Shown here piece by piece: positions 4,698-6,437 of a DNA stretch of 6,437 nucleotides. Source of the DNA: Parcubacteria group bacterium GW2011_GWB1_42_6 (GTDB lineage Bacteria; Patescibacteriota; Minisyncoccia; Portnoybacterales; GWB1-42-6). The position numbers were made by a program, and so were the translations under genes. Each line of letters opens with the position of its first letter. Position 1 is the stretch's first letter. Where the stretch lies: positions 1 to 6,437 of the forward strand of contig LCEC01000037.1 of the NCBI GenBank assembly GCA_000997475.1. Direction: 5' to 3'. Under the pieces are notes generated by a model. The model worked only from the letters and a program-made list of their open reading frames with translations, ran no database searches and was not told where the DNA came from.

Positions 4698-6167
4698 TTA
4701 TTTAAATCTATTTTTCAACATCTCCGTCACCACCTGCGGATTGGCTTTGCCTTTCGTCGCGGCCATAACTTTACCAACTAAAAACATCAGGGAATTTTGC
4801 TTGCCTTTTTTGTATTGCTCAACCGCCGAAGCGTTTTCTTCCAGAACTTGATTGATTTTTTCTGCCAATTCCTCTTCGTTGCTCACTTGCGCCAGATCTT
4901 TTTCTTTGATGATATGGCTCGGATCGGCGCCGGTTTTGAACATCTCGGCCAGAACGGTTTGGGCGCCGCTTGAAGAAACAACATTTTGCGCGATTGTTTT
5001 TATAAACTCGGCAAAATTTTCCGGAGTGATTTTTTCGCGCAAATTATAATTTTCGTTTTGCGACAAACCGGCAATCCTGGGAATTTCGGTTGTCAAATAA
5101 TTAACGGCAAGTTTTACGGATTTTTTGACGTCGATTTTTGGTTCGGCCGTTTTAGCCCACTCGTTAAGCTCGCTCGAAACCTCTTCAAAATACTCCGATA
5201 ATTCCGGATCGCAAATAAGCGCTTCCACATCGGCCTCGGGCAAGCCATATTCTTTGCCAAACCTCGCGCGCCTTTGAGCCGGCAATTCGGGCAATTCTTT
5301 TTTGATTTCTTCCGCCCATTTCAAAAGCCCGTTTAGCGGCGGCAAATCGGGTTCGGGAAAATAGCGATAATCATGCGCCTCTTCTTTTATTCTTTGAGAA
5401 AAAGTGAGTGCTTTGGCATCATCCCAACCGCGGGTTTCTTGGATTATCTTCTCGCCTTTTTCAAGCGCTTCGGTTTGCCGCTTGATTTCATAATCAATGG
5501 ATTTTTCTACAACTTTAAAAGAATTAAGATTTTTAATTTCAACTTTTGTGCCGAATTTTTCCGCTCCTTTCTGGCGGATGGAAATATTCACTTCGCAACG
5601 CATCTGCCCTTTTTCCATATCGGCATCCGAAACTCCCAAATACCTGAAAATCAGCTGCAATTCCTGACAGAATTTTTTGGCCTCGCCGCCGCTCCGGATA
5701 TCCGGCTCCGTTACCAATTCCATCAAAGGCACGCCCGCGCGGTTCAAATCGAGCAAAGAATAATCGGCTCCCGCCGGATGAATCAATTTTCCCGTGTCTT
5801 CTTCAAGATGAATTCTGGTGATTCTCACTTTGGAATCGCCCACTTCCAAATAGCCATGTTCGCTTAGGGGTTTGTCATATTGAGAAATCTGATAGCCTTT
5901 GGGCAAATCGGGATAAAAATAGTTCTTGCGGTCGAATTTGGAAAAATCGTTGATGCGGCAATTCAAAGCCAAGGCGGTTTTAATCACCTTCTTGATCGCC
6001 TCGATATTCGCCACCGGCAAAGTGCCGGGCTGCCCCGTGCAAACCGGGCAAATGTTGATATTGGGCTCTTTTTCGAGGCCAAACCCATTGGGGCAAGAAC
6101 AAAACATCTTGCTCGCGGTTTTTAGCTCGGCGTGTATCTCCAAACCTATAACAGCTTCGTATTTCAT
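4698..6167 (-). CDS. gatB: Asp-tRNA(Asn)/Glu-tRNA(Gln) amidotransferase subunit B (GatB)
   Basis: GatB is the tRNA-binding, kinase-like subunit of the GatCAB amidotransferase. It activates the side chain of misacylated Glu-tRNA(Gln) or Asp-tRNA(Asn) with ATP so that ammonia from GatA can amidate it. The 489 residues equal the family's usual length. Motifs: VIGLEIHAEL (6-15); the zinc-site cysteines C23, C25, C40 and C43 (FCSC ... NICPVC); FDRKNYFYPDLPKGYQISQYD (78-98); HLEEDTGKLIH (121-131); and DLNRAGVPLMELVTEPD (140-156). The C-terminal YqeY-like tail domain, about 430-489, includes SLMFLVGKVM and ends in VVTEMLKNRFK. All parts appear intact. No Shine-Dalgarno precedes the ATG; instead a promoter lies directly upstream. 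gatA and gatC are not in the window, so the subunits are not encoded together here unless they lie beyond the broken upstream gene. Confidence 0.97.
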   Translation of the reverse strand: MKYEAVIGLEIHAELKTASKMFCSCPNGFGLEKEPNINICPVCTGQPGTLPVANIEAIKKVIKTALALNCRINDFSKFDRKNYFYPDLPKGYQISQYDKPLSEHGYLEVGDSKVRITRIHLEEDTGKLIHPAGADYSLLDLNRAGVPLMELVTEPDIRSGGEAKKFCQELQLIFRYLGVSDADMEKGQMRCEVNISIRQKGAEKFGTKVEIKNLNSFKVVEKSIDYEIKRQTEALEKGEKIIQETRGWDDAKALTFSQRIKEEAHDYRYFPEPDLPPLNGLLKWAEEIKKELPELPAQRRARFGKEYGLPEADVEALICDPELSEYFEEVSSELNEWAKTAEPKIDVKKSVKLAVNYLTTEIPRIAGLSQNENYNLREKITPENFAEFIKTIAQNVVSSSGAQTVLAEMFKTGADPSHIIKEKDLAQVSNEEELAEKINQVLEENASAVEQYKKGKQNSLMFLVGKVMAATKGKANPQVVTEMLKNRFK

Positions 6168-6201
6168 AAATTTATATTAACACGCGATATCAAAAAATCA
6201 A
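6168..6201 (-). promoter_or_regulatory. Promoter of gatB, apparently leaderless
   Basis: On the - strand TTGATT (6201-6196) and TAATAT (6179-6174) are 16 bases apart, with TG one base before the -10 (6182-6181), an extended -10 arrangement. Six bases (AAATTT) separate the -10 hexamer from the gatB ATG, so initiation at the usual distance would fall on the A of the start codon. This agrees with the absence of a Shine-Dalgarno. The -35 hexamer lies in the last codons of the broken upstream gene. Confidence 0.55.
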
Positions 6202-6437
6202 TTCCGAATTTTTCCCTTGATAAATTAATATCGGATTCCTCATTCGACGGGTTATTCCACGATCGTGGTAATACTCGTCAAATTCAGAATATTCAAATTC
6301 AAACAGATTACTCTTTTTACCATCAGCCTATCAAACCCTCAAATATTCTTTTCAAATGCAACTCATTATCTATGGAATCCAAAGTGCCATAACGAACAAA
6401 CTTTCTTATATTGAAAAACTCAATAATAAATTCCATC
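6190..6437 (-). pseudogene. Frameshifted, partial gene of unknown function upstream of gatB
   Basis: Two adjacent frames on the - strand carry protein-like sequence that joins end to end. The first (ATG at 6436, or open from beyond the window) reads MEFIIEFFNIRKFVRYG, then TLDSIDNELHLKRIFEGLIG, and stops at TGA (6325-6323). The second opens after a TAG at 6330-6328 and reads DGKKSNLFEFEYSEFDEYYH, then DRGITRRMRNPILIYQGKNS, then ELIF, ending in TGA at 6190-6192. A +1 step at GGC-TGA joins them as GLIG-DGKK. The simplest explanation is a one-base insertion in a decayed gene; a sequencing error or programmed shift is possible. I do not recognise the family. The gene lies 22 bases upstream of gatB in the same direction and is truncated by the window edge. 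Confidence 0.5.

Noticed and set aside
5373..5867. 164-codon ORF on the + strand opposite gatB
   Set aside because: It is antisense to intact gatB, rich in Phe and Arg/His in a way expected from complementing its codons, and shows no start signal.
6323..6325. TGA read as Gly (as in Gracilibacteria or Absconditabacteria)
   Set aside because: No intact gene in the window has an internal TGA, and reading through this one meets TAA two codons later.
1..6437. tRNA, rRNA or other structured RNA genes
   Set aside because: No cloverleaf, TTCRANY-type arm or rRNA core sequence was found by eye on either strand in the non-coding stretches.

Overview
The window carries four intact protein-coding genes: a PMT-family (GT39) membrane mannosyltransferase, the tandem tRNA-A37 modification genes miaB and miaA on the + strand, and a convergent gatB on the - strand. 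It also holds the remains of two broken genes at the window edges and a possible small ORF behind gatB. The intergenic spaces are made almost entirely of palindromic or tandem repeats, and two of these repeat families have entered the reading frames of miaB and miaA. The overall look is of a small-genome candidate-phyla bacterium (Patescibacteria/CPR, probably Parcubacteria-like). The reasons are a MiaB with a shortened linker, mostly Shine-Dalgarno-free starts, a DUF559 relic and dense short repeats in coding and non-coding DNA. This assignment is inference. The genetic code looks standard: genes end in TAA or TAG and have no internal TGA.

Layout. 1-298: degraded DUF559 endonuclease-like gene with internal stops. 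299-340: G/C-rich hairpin running into the ribosome binding site of the next gene. 349-1761: PMT-family glycosyltransferase, followed by an intrinsic terminator. 1762-2039: repeat mosaic in which two inverted 34-nt copies flank a 77-bp double-hairpin unit. 2040-3296: miaB, with four perfect TTTCCAA heptamers in its frame. 3297-3475: inverted heptamer arrays plus one dRS3-like palindrome. 3476-4432: miaA, with a 71-bp double-hairpin repeat in its frame. 4433-4697: three more hairpins and a 43-codon ORF on the - strand. 4698-6167 (-): gatB, with a promoter placed so that its mRNA should be leaderless. 6190-6437 (-): remnant of an unrecognised gene split by a frameshift, running off the window edge.

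How it works together. MiaA prenylates A37 of tRNAs reading UNN codons and MiaB methylthiolates that i6A, so these neighbours are consecutive enzymes of one pathway. GatB belongs to the GatCAB amidotransferase that makes Gln-tRNA(Gln) and/or Asn-tRNA(Asn), so three of the four intact genes serve tRNA maturation. The PMT-family protein is a separate envelope function. The most unusual aspect is the repeat ecology: one dRS3-like palindrome family occurs five to six times in about 2.7 kb, in single and paired form, including inside miaA. A heptamer family occurs both inside miaB and directly after its stop codon.
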